In this document: in pieces, positions 33,828-48,100 of the stretch | Position numbering within the stretch: position 1 is the first letter of the stretch | Layout of the letters: the number at the start of each line of letters is the position of its first letter | Assembly (NCBI RefSeq): GCF_033568475.1 | Contig: NC_133121.1 | Span: 135,812,375-135,876,374, forward strand | DNA from: Henckelia pumila | Taxonomy: Eukaryota > Streptophyta > Magnoliopsida > Lamiales > Gesneriaceae | DNA: 64,000 nt | Direction: 5' to 3' | Position numbers and translations under genes: made by a program | The notes under the pieces: model-generated | What the model saw: only the letters and a program-made list of their open reading frames with translations | Told to the model about the DNA's origin: nothing | Database searches by the model: none

Positions 33828-36157
33828 CTAACAAGGAGGAAGATCAGGTGGAGGTGGCTCAATGGACTGCAACTCTCCCTCTCCATTCTCCACCAAGAAA
33901 GCCATAGCCAACCCCCAAGCTAGATGTGAATCTATGTGACAATGCATCATCCAAACTCCTGCATATATATTAATTAAGACCAACAAAAGTAGTTCAATAA
34001 TATAATATATATGATGACACTTAATTGAATGAGTAATTGCACTTACCTGGATTGTCGGCCACAAAACGGATAACGGCCCAGCCGCCAACGGGCACGTTGA
34101 TCGTGTTTCGCAACGGCGGGTCGACGAGGTTGAATCCAGCCGTGTCTCTTCTGGGGTTGAAGTTCCCGAAACCTTGTGCCATCACATAGAAGTGGTATCC
34201 ATGAAGATGAATGGGATGGTCTTCTGTCGATACAATGGCCGTGTCTTGTAAGACGATCTGCACGTTCGATCCGAACTTCAGCTTGTATAACTTGGTCCCG
34301 AATCTAGGCTGCCACAATGCACGGCTCACGTTTCCGGTGTAATCAAACGTGACAGGGGGGACAGGTGGGAAGTCTGTGGTGTAAATTCCAGGTATGTTTT
34401 GGTAGTAAGCTTGTAATAAGGAGGTTCTTCGTGGAAGAAGGAACGACACGTTGTTCATGCTAGCCGCGAAGCGTGTGTTGTTAGGGCCCTGGCATCTTGG
34501 TCCTGGGAAGCAGTTCACAAGCCCCAGTCCCACGGTGAAGAAGAGATTCTCGTCCATTCGAGTTGGGACGGTTTTCCCTTGTTTCGAGCCTAGGTTCCTT
34601 ATCTGGCTCGTGTATGCTGTCACGGTTGCTGTGTCGTTGTACGCGGGAATTATAGGCATTAGTGGCTTTGAGACTGATACATTCTTGGAAGTGCAAGAAG
34701 CTGATTCGTACTCCAGGATTGCAGTGGCGGTAGTGTTGTCGAATGGCGCGTTTTGGGCGGAGTGGTATGGGCTTGCGGTCATGTAATAATGGCCTGATGG
34801 CTGGTTTGCAGCTAGAAGGACGTTGGTGGTTTGTCCTGGCCCGAGCATGACGACTCGGGTCGTGAACTGCTTGTTGTAGGCTGCGTCGTTCCCAACGACA
34901 GTTAGCATGTGGTTGGCTACTGTGAAGAAGAGTTCTTGATTGAGTGCAGCATTGATGATCCTTAAAAGAACGGTCTCCCCTGACTTCACATGGAACTTTG
35001 TCGTTCCTTTGACAAAGAAAAGACGAAATCAATCAGATTCAGCCATTTGTCGTTCTGTTCCAACGTGCAAAAAACAGAAAATGGAGCCAGTTGTCTACTA
35101 ATATCAGTATCTAACCTTGGCTGGAACATTTGTATAGATCTCCCGGTTGGCCGTTGATGGTATAGGCGTCGGACACATTAGGCGCAGCACCAGTGAACCG
35201 TGCCTGTCGAAGGATGCTAATGATGTCTCTATTCCACCATTCCCCTGTCGTACGCCAAAAGAATCCAAGTTCAGATACTTAAATATATATCCTAAGAGTG
35301 AACATGTACAAATATGATTGAAATTTTGAAAAAAATTCTGACTTTAATTTGATATCAACATACCAAGAAGTACAGGGATGTCCTGTTTTGGTTCAGGAAA
35401 AGGATAAGGAACTCCCAATTTGGGGAGAATAATGAGTGCTCCATAAACTGTAGCTCTTAGCCATTTGCTATGAGCATGCCACCACAGTGTGCCATCCTGG
35501 TTCTCGATAGTGAACCTGTATGTATAGCTTGCCCCAGGCTGAATCGGGCACTGGGTCACATACTCCGGGCCGTCAGCCCACGGTGTTCGCATCTGTCGAA
35601 TACCGTGCCTGTCAGGCAGATTTCGTTAGTACAGTTGCATCATTATTGTTAAATTCAAGTTTCTTTAGAAAGAATTGTCTTGTGTACCAATGGAGAGTGA
35701 CATTGTAAGGTGCACTGTTTATGACTTTAACGACGAGCGTGTCGCCATCACGAACTAGTAGAGTCGGGCCTGGAAACTGCCCATTTACTGTGATTATGCT
35801 GTGAGTTCTGCACAGCCTCTTCACTGGAGTTGCCTGGACCTGTCAATACATATGTAAAATACCAAAACATCACAACTCATTCTAAATAGTGGAACTAGGT
35901 AACTAAAGCAAGCAGTTTCGGGTTGGCGAAATCAAAATGTTTTTTGACAGAAAGTATATGTAAATTTTGAAAAGGTTTTTGCTATAAAATGAGGGTCGAC
36001 TATCTACTCGCCCCGACGGGTCTGCCTAGAGACATACAACAAATTGATGGTGGTGAGTCTCCGCGGTTGCTGACGAGAAGGCTGAGAACACAGCAAGAAG
36101 AATGAGAATAGAGATGCTGATGTTGCATTGCATGGGACTAGGATTGGAGTGCTCCAT
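33828..36157 (-). CDS. Laccase (secreted multicopper oxidase)
   Basis: Six exons: 36157-36038, 35839-35688, 35608-35364, 35244-35116, 35006-34047 and 33958-33828, giving 578 residues, normal for plant laccases. A signal peptide is evident ([12 protein letters not shown] followed by a hydrophobic [10 protein letters not shown] core). All four copper-binding motifs are intact: HWHGIRQ (H90, H92), WWHAHSKW (H135, H137), [10 protein letters not shown] (H479, H482, H484) and [16 protein letters not shown] (H541, C542, H543, H547). The type-1 axial position is Leu, typical of plant laccases. Many N-x-S/T sites indicate glycosylation. Plant laccases oxidise monolignols and other phenolics in the cell wall, reducing O2 to water. 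The exact subgroup cannot be settled by eye. The C terminus [10 protein letters not shown] is typical. Confidence 0.97.
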
Positions 36158-36527
36158 GTTTCTTGTTCTTTATTTTCTTGGATGACATTAATTACTGATG
36201 GATTTGCCTTTTATATAGTGAATGGACTTCAGTTTGTGTTGTGCAAAATTGGTTGGTTTTTTGGGACATTGGTTTGGTCAACAAAGACACCAGAGTTGTA
36301 TAAAGTGAATCTAGTACACTCACAATGGTGATTTGGTGCACCCACTAGCTTTAGCTTCATTTGTAAAGGTAAAATCGAGGTCGAGTTAAAAAATTTTTGT
36401 GGGTCTGATTCTGAACAAATTTGGTGATACAGTCAAATTATATATTGGATGAAGGTATCATCACAAACATGAGAAAAATATTTTTTTAACAGGCACGCAC
36501 ACATGCACAAATATATACGTTTGTATA
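36158..36527 (-). other. Laccase promoter region
   Basis: About 370 bp between the laccase ATG and the mini-Helitron. It holds the TATA box at 36209-36217; no ORF is supported. Confidence 0.5.
36209..36217 (-). promoter_or_regulatory. TATA box of the laccase gene
   Basis: The minus strand reads CTATATAAAAGG. The TATATAAAA core ends 52 nt before the ATG at 36157, implying a short leader of about 25 nt. Confidence 0.65.
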
Positions 36528-36749
36528 TCCATACTGTTAATAAATAGAGGTGAATAGTAACTAACTTTTGATAAGGTTTTTTTTTAATATGTCAATAATA
36601 CACATAATTAGTTTTTTTTTTTGTTTTCTAAATTTTTATTTACTTTTTTTTTACAAATCTTTTTATTTTATAATTTAATTACAAATATTTAAAAAACAAA
36701 AATAAAATTATGATTGCAGGAGCAAGCAACGCGTGCTCCGAGACGCTAG
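36528..36749 (+). mobile_element. Mini-Helitron, 222 bp, intact ends
   Basis: The left end is A|TCCATACTGTTAATAAATAG (TC at 36528). The right end has a hairpin with arms GGAGCA/TGCTCC (36719-36724/36734-36739), then GAGACG and CTAG|T (CTAG at 36746-36749). Insertion is between A and T. It is noncoding. Confidence 0.75.
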
Positions 36750-37165
36750 TCTATATTATACTTAGATTATTAATATTATGTTGCATGTATTATCTGCTTG
36801 TAAAGTCCATTTTTCAATGAAAACAAAAAAAAATGATAAAATTAAAAAATTGCAAACAATCTAGTCATTTTGTAAATAAATAGTCACCAAAGTGCAATAG
36901 ATACGCCAATTTTAAAAAAGAGTGACATTTTCGTTAAAAAAAACATTAAATGACAAAGTTAATGTAATTTTGATAAATAACAAACACATGTAATAGTTAA
37001 GAAAGATCAAAGAAGTGATCATATAAATTGACTAATTTTCTAATAGTTTTGATTATGTTTGAAGTTATATTATTATATTATAATATAACTGTAATTTTAT
37101 CACAAATTTCATCAATTAATAAAAAATAATTAATTAAAATATCTCTACTATTATAAGATAAAAGG

Positions 37166-37534
37166 GAGCATTAGAAAACCAATTTGGTATGGTCGCTTCA
37201 AAAATACAAAACTACCTTTAATTTTATTGAAGTTACTAACTATTAATGTGATAATTTATTTTAAAAAAATCGAAAAATTGTTCACAAAATTAGGAAATAT
37301 ATTTCTAATTGATCTTTTTAAAGAACTATCTCAAACAACTTGCAATTTTTGAGCATTAGAAAACCAACTTGGCATAGTCGTTTAAAAATGCAGAACGACC
37401 TTTAATTTTTATTGAAGTTACTAACTATTTATGTGGTAATTTAATTTTAAAAAATCGAAAATTGTTCAAAAAATTAGGAAATATATATTTCTAATTGATC
37501 TTTTTAAAGAACTATCTCAAACAACTTGCAATAT
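37166..37534 (+). repeat. Tandem duplication, 185-bp period
   Basis: 37166-37350 and 37351-37534 both start GAGCATTAGAAAACCAA and end CAAACAACTTGCAAT, with roughly 90% identity by eye. Confidence 0.88.
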
Positions 37535-37649
37535 TCTTTTTTTTTTAAAATAAAAGAATCCGAGAACTGCCATAAAACAGTGAATAATAAAAATAAAAAT
37601 AAGATAATATTAAAATCTAAACTTCATCTAAAAAAAGGTCTTGTCGATG

Positions 37650-38245
37650 GTAGCAATGTTTTTATAATCGGACCGATGATCGAACCGATTGACCTTAAAA
37701 AAATGGTCCAATCGATCGGATCGTTTTAACCGGACAGTCGGACCGGAAAACCGTTTATATAATATAATATAATTAATAATATATTTTAAATTTTTAAAAA
37801 CTTAAAAAATGTATAAAAATAGAAAAAAAAACATGTATTTATCATAGTTTGAAAACTAAATAACTATATAAATATATTTAAAATATTAATTATAGTAACA
37901 TAAGTTTTAAAATAAATTAATTAATTACATTTTTTTAAAAAAAAACCTCTAATATTACTAAAATAATATTTTTAATGAAGTACAAATTTCAAATAATTTT
38001 GTATATATATAATAAAACATTAAATTAAGTTTTTAAAATTTAAAAAACTAATTTCAATAAAAAAAAATCGAAGAACCGGTCGATCAGTTTTCAGCCAGTT
38101 TTGAACCGGTTCGACCGGTTCAGGACCGGTTTGACCGATTTTGATCCATTATGACCACTAAAACTGTTTTTAGGGATGATTCGGACCCGACTAGTGATCG
38201 ATTCCCGGTCGAACCGATCAGTCCGATCCGATTTTGAAAACATGG
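37650..38245. repeat. Non-autonomous repeat with CCGGTT-rich inverted ends, copy 2
   Basis: The left rim ATGTTTTTATAATCGGACCG and the inverted right rim ATGTTTTCAAAATCGGATCG form imperfect terminal inverted repeats around an AT-rich core shared with copy 1. It is MITE-like; the superfamily is unresolved. Confidence 0.65.
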
Positions 38246-39112
38246 GATAGTAATGCTCAATAGGATATTCAATTGCCCATCTTTCCTGCATGCGAGATGT
38301 TCATAAAAAATGACTCCTTGGATATAGCATGTAGACTTGGATCCATATGTTAACATGGACGGACCCCTAAAGAAAGATAATCTGTTGTACGCAACACGTG
38401 GGTAATATCGTCAGAATCGATAATGGAATTATGGAACCATACACAGGTGTCCTAGAAGGAAATGTGTATTAAGTAATCTACCGTAACCAATTTATCCATG
38501 CTCGTTTTAAAAAAGAGTTAAAGGGATTCCGACTTTGAGGTTTAGTAGTGGCGAATCATGGGGCAGATATTAATTAAATTAATAATAACATTTTTTTTTT
38601 GAAGATAAATTAATAATAACTTTATTTTTAATTTTTTTTTGGGGTTAAAGAGAAAAATTGAATCATAACACCAACCAGCGCCTCATTCCATTCGAGGAAT
38701 GGCCCAGATCGAGGCCAAGTAACAAGCTTGCTATTCCATTTACAGAGCATTTTGTGGATTCCATAGCATTTAGTTGGCATTTTCACTGATACACACAATA
38801 GACATTCCTCTGAAGAAGACACAACTGCAACTCAACATATCAAAAAAACATTGGGATGAAACCAAATAATGCCGATTGATCGATTTTCTAACAATTTACA
38901 ACATAACAATCAAAGAAAAGTTACATTATTCTTTTATGTTACAACGTTGGCAAATCGTGATGGATGTCAAAACATCTCTTATGTCATTCCCATGTATTGA
39001 TGAATTTAAATAAAACCTAAGAGGAAAATGAACTACAAAAAGGCAGAACTTCTTTAAAATGGTGGCTGCAGGCGACATATGTCAGCTCTCAATAATCAAG
39101 ATGAAATTTGAG

Positions 39113-42100
39113 CTACAAATTCATACTAAGTTCCTGTAATGATTTTATTTTCAATTCACAAATTCTGAGGAACTCTGTCAGAAAACGATGTTGCCCAGAA
39201 ATGATCTTTCTTGGAATATCAACCGAATTCCAAGAATTTAGTGACTCGAGGATTCTATCCCCTAGATCGGCATCCTTCATCAGTGAGAGAGAAGACTCCA
39301 GCACTTGGAATACTTTGCCAGGTCCATTATTGTTTTTGTTCCGAATTGTGGAAAATATGGCTTCGAAATTTTCATCTTCTGGTTTGTCAAGTTGTTCTTT
39401 TAACCATTTCACAACTATTTGTACTGTATCACAGAGGGACTGAATTGAATTCTGTAGTGCATAAGAAATCTGTGAATTTGATTGTTCTGTAGATCCACCT
39501 TTCTTTTTCTTTTTCCCTGAAGGAACAAGTGACCGAACACAAGATTGGATAATTAAGCCATGCCAAGATAAGGGCTCTGTTATAAGCTGGACAAGAAAAG
39601 GAAGGGTGGCTCCAGGAGAAGAGACTACTGGCCCTGCAGATGTAATCTTCTCTATTATGGACTTTCTCAGCAAAGAATTCACAATATGCCAAGTACCAGA
39701 GCCAGGGTCGCTTCCATCCGAAAGCATGATTTCATGAGAATCCAAATTCCAAGCATTCAAAAAAATGCAGAAATTCATCCACTCAATGATGTCAGAACTT
39801 GGTTCCTGCACAAGAGCACACATGTAACCCTGCCCGTTTTAAGCAAATATATTTTTGACTAGTAATAAAACGCTTCTAACTTCTAAAAATATATACATAA
39901 AATATTTGTGCTAACTTCCAGTGGGATTTAAAAATAAAATATTGTTTGCTAAGAAAAAAGTAAAAGGCCATCTCAAAGACTTTGTGAAAACTCACAACAA
40001 TCCTTCTTAATACCAACTAATAGCAGAAATCTCAGCTCGATCTCAGCCATAAATAGTACTCCAGCAGTTTTCACATCAACAACAATAAGCCTAGTTGGCT
40101 TCTAAAGATATCCATTTTAATTCCGTCCGTTGTGTTGGTTTTTATTTCCCCGAGTCCAGATATAAGGAAAAATCATAATGAAGAGCCAAATCCCCAACTA
40201 ACCACGGAACTGGTCTCTTCCTACACACTCGACTATGAAGCCTTGTAAATTGTAAAACACAGATATGACGCAAAGTTGTTCAAGAATGGCTACAATTTAT
40301 GAAAATTACTAGATCGAAATGAACATACCTCGAAGAATTTCTGGCCACCAGAAACCCCCAAAACAAGTTCAACTGCGTTCATGAAGGGAAATTCTAATAT
40401 CTTCGCATGGCGCTCAAGTAAAATTTTTAGTTCCACCGAAAGTTTGGGATCAACAACAGATCCATTTGCTCCAATATTTTTCCTGACTGAAGCTGAAGCA
40501 GAGTGTATTGATAAATAGACCATCCGTGGAAGAATAGACCTCTTTTCTATCAACTTTAGCGTGTTTGCTTCTGTCTGTTTGATTTGATTATACTGAGAAT
40601 AGAGCGGAGTAATTTCAGTGAACCTGTATAGATATTGAAGCAGATAGGGGGGAAAAAGAAAGAAAGAAAAATAACAGACACATAAAGATATCGTGGAAAA
40701 GAAAGAAAGGCACAAGGAAAAAGAAAAATCCGTTCGATGACTGACAGCTGCACTTAAGTATCATAAGCATTAGAGTAAATAAAAGTGGTAGAAATGATAA
40801 TCTCAAATCAGTCAAACTAAATGGCTAATTTGATTTTAATTAGGAAATTCATTAGTTTAATGAAAATTTCAGATAACTGTTTAAATTAAGCCAATATAGT
40901 AAACCTTTGGTTCAAAATATCAATAAAAATTTAATTATGAAATAAATTTAGTTCGTATATTTTCTAATTTCAAAAATATGAATTGACCAGATTATTGTTT
41001 ATTGAGTTTTTCAGAATCAAAATAATCACAAATTTATTAGGTTACAGCATCAAACACTTTTTTAACAACTTTAACCAGATTTTCTATCACAAAGAGCAGA
41101 AACATTCTCCAGTTGTTCAAAGTCACAAAGATAACCATAACATGATTACAAAACTGACATGTTACTTTTTTATTCTACAATTTAACAGAACAAGTTTTAT
41201 TCCTAAAAAGGAACAATCGTCAAATACTGGCATCGTTTCCAGTTTATCAACACATTCTTTTTTTTTTTTGAATCATTATCAACACATTATTTATTAAATT
41301 ACATGTTATCTTAGAACTAATGCTATTAGACTTATAATAGCATCGTAAGTTGTCTATAATGGAAAAAGTTCCAATTTTACTGTACTACCATATCAAATTA
41401 AAGTTTAATTGAATTTCCTTTTCTCGTGAAAAAAGAAGGAAAACGGTTTTAAATTCTGATGAAAATAAACCATAAGACTTTCCCTTGATCACATTCCTTA
41501 ATGAAATTTTAATGGTTATTTCTCACTCACTAGAAATAAAAGGGACTCTCTATGATCAATTATCCTATTAAATTCATGTCTCCTAAATCTTTTTCCCTAA
41601 AGTTTTACCGAGTTATTTTAGTCTACTAAAAAAAGGAAATAGAAATACTACTATCTTTCGCACTTTAACTCATAAAAATAAGATGATAGGTGTGTGGGCA
41701 TTGGTATGAACTAGAAAGGGCAAATATGGATTTCATCACATCAGAAAACGAGGAGGATTCAAGTTCTTAACAGAAAGCATATTACTAGCAACAAAAATAA
41801 GATAAGCCTTGGTCAACCCCTAAATAGAGAAATATTGACCCACTATGAATGCCTGCCCAAGCATAAATAATTCCATGTTCATTTATCGATGTTTCTCGTA
41901 ATAGTATAGATTCTTTACTTCTAGTATCTAGACATTCATCATGTACAATATATATTTAATATATTAATTTGACGGTAGAATTTCTTACCATGTTTGCTCT
42001 AGGACAATAAGACGCTCCTTCAAAGGCTCCTGGAGATATGGAGAAGCAGTCAGTATATAATGTAACCATTGAAATTAACAATCAAGTACCAACAGAGCTC

Positions 42101-45100
42101 TCTAATGAGATGGCGACACCCCATGCTAAAACGGATTGGGGAAGTAACAGATATTACGATTACCCTTGGACAATGGTCACATCATATTCTACAATTAAGT
42201 TTGCTAATCAAGTTCTAATGAAATTGAAATCACAAGGAGAGGAGAAAAGCTAATAAAGTTCTAGTGATGATGCAATCACAAGGAGCCAAGGAGGAAATAA
42301 TACTGACCCAAGAGGTAATTTTTATCATATGTAGGTGTCCACCAAGGTCGCAACTTCAAATCTTCATTAAAAGTCAAAGCTTTTCTTCTGATCTCATTTG
42401 AGAGCTCAAGAAAATGAGTTCCAAATTTCGAGCTCTCCAAGATGGACTGAAAATAATAAGTATTCAAAAAAATACAACTTAGCAAATAATAATTTTTCGA
42501 AAAGATGCAATGTGGGCAAAACTAGATTACCCGTCTACATAGACCAAAGATTGATTTCCCACTACATATATTGTTTAACGACAGTGTGTAAAGATCCATG
42601 TTCAAGCATGCAAAATTAAATCTAGCAACTGCTAGAAAATCACAAATGCATAACATGGTTACCTCTGCTTCATCAATGTTATTTGAGTTCTGCTTTAGCT
42701 GTAAAATGGGTGCTTCAATCTTCGCCATTAAATACTGATTTGAACATTGCAATCTTTCTTTAAATTGGACAAATTCGATCACCTAAGACATTGAGAAAGA
42801 AATGACTTTTCACGCACATTTAGATGAAGAAGCTTGAACTCCAGCTTAAAGCATACTTAGTTCAAATGATACAGAAATCAAGTAAAATATATTCACATGG
42901 TTACTTCGTAGACTAATTTACAAAGCTTCATTCAGGACTACTTTGTGGTTTGTATTCCAAATTTAATTACCTAAAACAGTAAAAAGAAAATTATATCAAG
43001 TTTGCACACAGCACATCTAAATAAACATGCTCAAACTCCAATCAAACCACTTTTAAGTTTGAATAAAATAGGAAGCTGTCTTTGTAATAGACCAAAAAGA
43101 AATACAACCTGATGTATTTATTCTTACATATCAAACAGTCAATAGGTGACATTAGATTCTCGATCTATTGAATCATGAGAGAATTTTATGTTAGCACTTT
43201 ATGCAAATTAATAGTAAGAGACTCGTACTTTTGAGTAGTTTCTATGGCGATATGCAAGAAAAGTGAGATCTGCAGATTCTCGAAAGTGGTCGTCCATGAA
43301 CTTTAGATACTCCCTTAAGAGATCATTTAAATCAGCCCACATAGGAGATGCTAGCATCTGGGGTAAAATGTGGTGCGATATTGTCTCCAGCAAAATATTC
43401 TTCACATCCAAGGATTTATAGCTACAAAGAAAAATGAAACTCAGAAGTATGCCAAGAGAGGAAAAAGAAAGCTGAATTGCGGATTTCAGATGGTGAATTC
43501 TTGCCCCAGAAATTCAAACTAATAAAATAGATGCAAAACTAAAAAACATCCCTAAATGGTAAGAAATGTGATGAAGTGATGAGTCTACCGTTCATAAGCT
43601 AATGGAAGTGAATTCCAATAAGAATATAAATGGACCAACAAAAGCTTGTACTGCCATACATATCTGCGGAACATGATAAAAACGTTAGTTAAATGATAAA
43701 AGTCAACCTGCAAAGTCTGCAGCAAGAGCTAAGTAAAGCAGTAGTCGGTGCAAAAAATTAGGCAAGTCTACAAAGTACAAAACAAAACAATTGATTTAAG
43801 GTAAAATGGTTTCGAAATCTATTAAAATGAACAAAAAAGGATCCTTTCAGAATCATAAGCTGATAAAAAATAGGCACCCAGTTACGGGTAACAGCCCATA
43901 AATAAAGCCAAGTGTGAGAAATAGGATCCACTACTTCATCTAAACTGTCCTACTTCCACTGTGTAAAATTTGATTAGTAGTAGCATAACAACTTTGATAC
44001 GTACTGCTCACCCTAAAATTTGTCATGTTGCTGGTGACTGATTACACTTAAAGTAGCCAGACAACTTATATGGTTGATTCAACAAATCCAGCACATAAAA
44101 TCCCAATACCATAACACATCAAATCAAAAGCTAATAAAAAAATTGTTGCCAAATTCTTTTTAAAATAATTATTCCTTTCAGCATCTTTACCACCCACAAG
44201 CTTTTTCGAAGAAGCTAGATAATTTTCATTTCTGTAATTTGGCCATGAAAGAATGATAAATAAAGAATTAAACATCACCAAAATCAATTTCTAACCTCCG
44301 GATAGTCAAACCAAACTCCGAAATCATGATAGACTCCAGCAAATAGCCAAGATCCCTTGTACGCCAGAAAAGCTAAGCCACAACTTAAAAGATTACTACT
44401 GGAAAATGTTTGTATAAAATTTTAATTTTCAATCAGTCTAAGAAAATGTGAAATGGAAATGAAATAAGAAGCCTTAAACAAAAAATGAAACCAAAAAAAA
44501 ATTATGAATAAAACTAGGATATGGAGATACTTTCTCTTTTTTTAAAAGAAACTAACAGTGTATTCAAGTAAGAGAATGCACAAGACCAGTATAATAGGCA
44601 CATGTTTCCAAACCCATTAATGGATATTCTTACAAGATATGACAGGGTTAACCCAAAAAAAAAAAAGTTTTACAGGGAAATGTGGAAATAAAATCAGAAG
44701 TCCCAAAATAATCAATCTGGATCGGGGAGACATAAATCTTAAATAAAAGAATAATTTCAGAAAATGAATTACATGGATTGTAGTGAAGGTAACTTTACTA
44801 GCATCTTGCCCTATACTTGAATTCCAAGACAAAACCATGAAAACTTCTAGGTGAAAAGAAAATGAAAGACAAAACCAGGTAGTCAAAACAATTGTAACGA
44901 AAGATCATTACGGAAATCGAATAGAGTTAAAGCACACAGTATCTGTCAGGGATCACAAGTGATACATACCAAAAATTGTCAACGTGTTTTTCTATATTTC
45001 CAAACTAAGAACCAAGAATACACTCTAGTCACTATGCATTAACTTTCTGCGGAAAATTTGTGTTTCAGGCATGACCTTCACTAATTCGCTAGAACTTGCA

Positions 45101-48100
45101 TGTCATGTCCAGGTTTGAGAGTTCCAACGCCATGTCCAATTTAAGGGCTTTCATGCTGTTCTATATCAGTGTGCAGCAATAATAGAAGGTGAAGGGATAA
45201 AAATAAGGACGTCAAGATATTGACTTCATTAGCTACGTGCCAAGTGTTTCAGTAGACTCGTGAACCGTAAACTCGTCACTTCATCACTCGAAATTTGGTA
45301 GACTCATGAGTCAAGCAAGTGAATGTGCTTTATCAAGATTTGATAAAGTAAAGATACAAATTTTCAAGTAATAATAAAAAATGCATAATAAACCCAAATT
45401 TGATAGTTCAAGAGTTCAACAAGTCTTATTTTCATAAACTATAAACATGGAGCACGTAAATTAAAAGAACAGAAGTATATTTGTGGAGTAACATAAACTA
45501 ATACCTGAACCAAAACATCGCATGCCATTGACAAAAGCTCTTCACCGTACATACTGTCCTGCGCATCAAGCTCCTTTGATAGCGGAAGGTTCTGACAGAA
45601 CATCTGTGTCATGCGTACAGCTAGGTCCTCAACTTCTATAATTATAACAAAAGAAGAAGCTGAAGTGCTTATTAAAGTGTTAAACACGACATAAGAAGGG
45701 TTAACACTTCATTACATGAAAATTCGTAAAAACTTGATGACTAAAGAATGAAGAACAAGAACCACATAATATTCAGATCAATGAACTATCAAGAATGGCT
45801 CAACAAAAACACAGTAAAAAGAACCACATAATATTCAGATCAATGAACTATCAAGAATGGCTCAACAAAAACACAGTAAAAAGATTCTCTTTGCTGTTGT
45901 TTTTGTTTTCTGGTTCCATCTCCCAGAATAAAAACAAAACATTATAATTTGTTATTATTTTCTTTCCCCAAAACTCATTTCCCCCCATTTAATCTCCAAA
46001 TATAATCATAACTTTTAACTACAGTTTCATATTTTCCGAAAAATATTTATTATTATGTTATATTCTAACGCAAAATATAATAGTCTAAAATTGTAAATTA
46101 ATTTATCCGATAATTTCCAATTTACATGAATAAATCTATTTTGCTAAAACAAAACCAACATACAATTTATTTTCTCAAAATATTTTTCCCAAATATTTCC
46201 CCAATACAAAACCAAACAAGCCCATTACGTCTTTTGCTACACCAAACAAAACTCGTGGAGATTAAATCCAAATAATGATAAAAATTATTCAGTAGAAAAT
46301 TCCACACTAATCAATATTCATTCATAAGATTGAACTGTCTCAAGGCATACCATTAACTGGCAGAGTGAACATGTTGCCAATGAAGTTCTGAATTTTAAGG
46401 ACACTTATGGACTGGCCAAGTGCTTTAGTTGGAACACTGCCGCTGAACTCCAATTCCTTCTCTAATGTCTTCAAAAGTACACTCTTCTTCTTATCATCAA
46501 GAACTTGAAGAAACAGCTCAATGTCTGAAGTGAAACAACCCAAGTGGCCGAATCTGTGCGCAAAGATTCCAATGCTCAACAATATGATCATAAAGCAGCA
46601 ATTACTAAGCCAAAGAATGGGAAAGAGCTTTAATGCATGAGGCGGATAGGATGAACTATCAATTCATTGACATGGAAGAAACTGATGCTGGATGTCATAA
46701 TTAATTATATAATGTTTAATACTTCAGCTAATGGTAGGAATAAAATTTAACTGAGTGCCCGGAGTAATACCAAATCAACTGTAATCTGATTTCACAGCAG
46801 TGAGCATTCAGGCAATAATAGCAAATTAGAGCTCCACGTTGAGCCAGTAAGGAAGAAAAAACTCAGATCAATACTAGTCATGATCTTTACGTGGTGATTG
46901 ATATGAGAACATATGAACAAAGAAAGAAGTTGAGAGGAATGTGAAAACAAGGTCAGCAAGCAGAAGAATTGAAGGTGTCAACATAAAGCCCTATGTGCAA
47001 AAGGTATATGATAGATCCAGTCAAAGTAACAAAATACCTGTTAAAATATTGAATCAGATCCTCAACCATTTTATCAGTGTTGCCTTTTCCACACAGAAGC
47101 TTTCGTCTTTCAATTTCAAGATTTGCCAAGTATGGACATCTTAAAGAATTATTGTTGCCTACCACCATTAATTTCTGAACAGAGTTCACTGCACTTGACA
47201 TACGCAAATCAAACTGTATGCAAAAAAAAAAAAGACATTGTCAAATTCAGGATGAAGTGGTCTTGTGAATACTTTTCTACCAGGAACTACAAGAGCTTAC
47301 AACTTCTGCTTCCAACTGAATATCGTTGCACTCGTCAGGGATGAATAGATTAGGATCAGTAGTGTTGGTTAACATACTTTCATCCTCCAGTAGACAGCCA
47401 AGGTATTGCCGGAAACATTCCCAGTCATCAGGGCTACAAGCAAAAATATATATATATATTTTCAGAAGTCGAATATAATAGTCTCAAGTGCTTTTGTGAA
47501 TATAAGGGAGAATCATTTCTTTATTGCACGAAAGAAAAAAGCTAAGTAGTCATCATCAAATTGTGCTTTAACTTCATCCTAGGATGTTTATTATCCTTTT
47601 TATGCAAAAAAGAAGTTAAGCCTAAGTAACATTCTAATTTAAAAAATATACATAGTACCACTCTATTATCTTATGGTGGTATCTAGATGTTTAAGTTGAG
47701 AGAGAAGAGAGGGTGATAAAAAAAACTGCAGGTTGTGTAGTGGCACCGTCAGCAAACTGTAGATGCCACACTTGCAGCACCTCGTAATACAAAGTCTGAT
47801 GTTTTAATTCTCGATAAAATATCAAAACAAAGGAGGCAATCAAGCATAAAATAGCTGGGGAATAGGCTGCTTAAGATAAACTAGATAATATGTTAACAAG
47901 TAAACAGGAACGAGTTAGGTATATGGCTCATGAAATTGACAGCTTATGAGGCATACCATAGTTCTAAGACTTTCTGGAAACACTCAGCTGCTGGAGCGTA
48001 ATCTCTTGCCTTGGTGAGAAGCTTTCCCTGTCAACTTAGAGTTACAGCGAACAAGATTAAAATAAAGAAACTGTTTCGAAGCATGAACGAATAAAATCTA

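Larger units (their letters stand above)
36750..39112. other. Intergenic region with repeats, no gene
   Basis: It includes a 185-bp tandem duplication (37166-37534) and the second CCGGTT-rimmed repeat (37650-38245). The rightmost few hundred bases are probably the 3' UTR and downstream region of NAA25. Confidence 0.55.

Noticed and set aside
34451-34786. Plus-strand ORF inside laccase
   Set aside because: It is the antisense shadow of the large laccase exon, whose minus-strand reading has all copper motifs.
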